The notes under the pieces are model-generated. The model was not told the origin of the DNA, made no database searches, and worked only from the letters and a program-made list of their open reading frames with translations. Positions 63,149-64,000 of a stretch of 64,000 nt of DNA are shown one piece after another. The translations under genes and the position numbers were made by a program. Each line of letters starts with the position of its first letter. Position 1 is the first letter of the stretch. The stretch is from Palsa-892 sp035556215 (GTDB lineage: Bacteria; Pseudomonadota; Alphaproteobacteria; Rhizobiales; Xanthobacteraceae): assembly GCA_035556215.1 (NCBI GenBank), contig DATMFI010000014.1, positions 1 to 64,000 on the forward strand. Direction: 5' to 3'.

Positions 63149-64000
63149 CTAACCCTCGCGTTCGCCCAATTCGAAGGCCTTCTGCGCTTCTTCGTGGACG
63201 GTTTCCATAGTTTCATCCATTAGTTCGCGAAACCGCTTCGTCGTACGCGTGTGATGATCGCGCGGATGCGGCAGGTCGATCTTCAGTATCTTTTTCGTCC
63301 GGCACGGCCGCGACGTCATAATCGCCACCTGGTCGCCTAGAAAAATCGCCTCTTCAAGATCGTGCGTGATGAAGAACACGGTGACGCGATTGCGATAACA
63401 GGTTTGCAACAGAGATTCGTGCATGACCGATTTCGTTAGTGCATCGAGCGCGCGATAAGGCTCATCGAGCAGCAACACTTTCGGGTCGTTCATCAGTGCG
63501 CGAACGATCTCGACGCGCCGCCGCATGCCGGAGGAAACCTGCCCCGGATATTCGTGAACGATGCTGGAAAGCCCAGCTTCCGCCATCAGGATGCGCGCCT
63601 TGTCGCGCGCTTCCGACGCCGACATCGTGCCCTGCATCATCGGACCGAAAGTGACGTTATCGAGATTGGTCTTCCACGGAAACAACGCGCCATTCTGAAA
63701 CACGACGATACGTTCGGGTCCCGGATCGGCTTTCGGCCGGCCCGGCCCACAGAGCATCTCGCCGTCAAGATAGATCTTCCCGCTGGTGAGCGAGTGAAAT
63801 CCGGCAATAGCGTTGAGAAGCGTTGTCTTCCCGCAACCCGAAGGGCCGACCACCATCGTGATTTCGCCGGGCGGACATTCGAGCGAGCAATGATCGACAG
63901 CGATCACGCCACTTTGCGGGTCACCGTAGATTTTGACGGCATCCTCGATCCGGATTGCGCCCCGCAATGGGCGTTGTTCAATCTTTCTGGCGGCTTCTGT
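63149..64000 (-). CDS. ABC transporter ATP-binding protein 2 (5' end not in window)
   Basis: A NitT/TauT-type ATPase with Walker A GPSGCGKTT and Walker B VLLLDEPYRALD. The signature is altered to VSSGMRRRVEIVRAL in place of LSGG. A TTG at 63967 could start it, but no ribosome binding site precedes and the frame stays open to the window edge, so the true start is probably outside. Two different ATPases with one permease suggest a heteromeric ATPase pair. Confidence 0.82.
   Translation of the reverse strand, partial: TEAARKIEQRPLRGAIRIEDAVKIYGDPQSGVIAVDHCSLECPPGEITMVVGPSGCGKTTLLNAIAGFHSLTSGKIYLDGEMLCGPGRPKADPGPERIVVFQNGALFPWKTNLDNVTFGPMMQGTMSASEARDKARILMAEAGLSSIVHEYPGQVSSGMRRRVEIVRALMNDPKVLLLDEPYRALDALTKSVMHESLLQTCYRNRVTVFFITHDLEEAIFLGDQVAIMTSRPCRTKKILKIDLPHPRDHHTRTTKRFRELMDETMETVHEEAQKAFELGEREG

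Overview
The window is a dense, high-GC stretch of an alphaproteobacterial chromosome. A palindromic intergenic element at 26146-26196 resembles those I know from Bradyrhizobium and Xanthobacter relatives, so a member of the Rhizobiales (Hyphomicrobiales) is likely; the species cannot be told. I saw no tRNA, rRNA, CRISPR array or insertion sequence. Nearly all genes are complete. The last gene on the right runs off the edge.

About 0.25-34.8 kb is an organosulfonate catabolic island. (a) 0.25-4.5 kb: suyAB, slcC and comC, for cleavage and racemisation of 3-sulfolactate, divergent from a GntR regulator. (b) 4.6-14.7 kb: a TauABC-like importer, a complete succinate-dehydrogenase-like complex (iron-sulfur subunit, two small membrane anchors, flavoprotein), a two-subunit class I fumarase-like hydratase, a TauE/SafE exporter, a beta-keto acid cleavage enzyme and a second substrate-binding protein. 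(c) 14.8-22.5 kb: a SucCD-like CoA ligase, an acylating (sulfo)acetaldehyde dehydrogenase, a tripartite tricarboxylate-type transporter and a LysR regulator. This is the sulfoacetate module (SauPQ/SauS type). (d) 22.5-26.1 kb: xsc (sulfoacetaldehyde acetyltransferase), an IclR regulator and a phosphotransacetylase. (e) 26.2-30.2 kb: an MFS transporter, a GMC oxidoreductase and an IclR regulator, matching the isethionate module. (f) 30.7-34.8 kb: a sulfatase, an orphan TctC-type receptor, a GntR regulator and a second TauE-like exporter.

The modules feed two desulfonation points. Isethionate and sulfoacetate would become sulfoacetaldehyde, which Xsc turns into sulfite and acetyl phosphate; Pta then makes acetyl-CoA. 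Sulfolactate would be cut by SuyAB into sulfite and pyruvate. The most novel part is the SDH/fumarase-like block. 3-Sulfopropionate, sulfoacrylate and sulfolactate are the sulfonate analogues of succinate, fumarate and malate, so the block may convert 3-sulfopropionate into sulfolactate for the adjacent SlcC/ComC/SuyAB. This is inference. A 40-bp element repeated at about 100 bp upstream of both the aldehyde dehydrogenase and the tctC start defines a probable LysR regulon.

34.8-40.5 kb encodes a molybdenum hydroxylase with a triheme cytochrome c and cofactor maturation genes. 40.9-57.2 kb is an exopolysaccharide locus (export lipoprotein, outer-membrane barrel, tyrosine autokinase, priming transferase, WecG, WecB and WecC homologues, ligase, flippase, glycosidase). 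57.3-61.2 kb is a LysR-linked group (HAD hydrolase, CoA-transferase, thioesterase, ureidoglycolate lyase-like). 61.5-64.0 kb is part of another NitT/TauT-type ABC importer.
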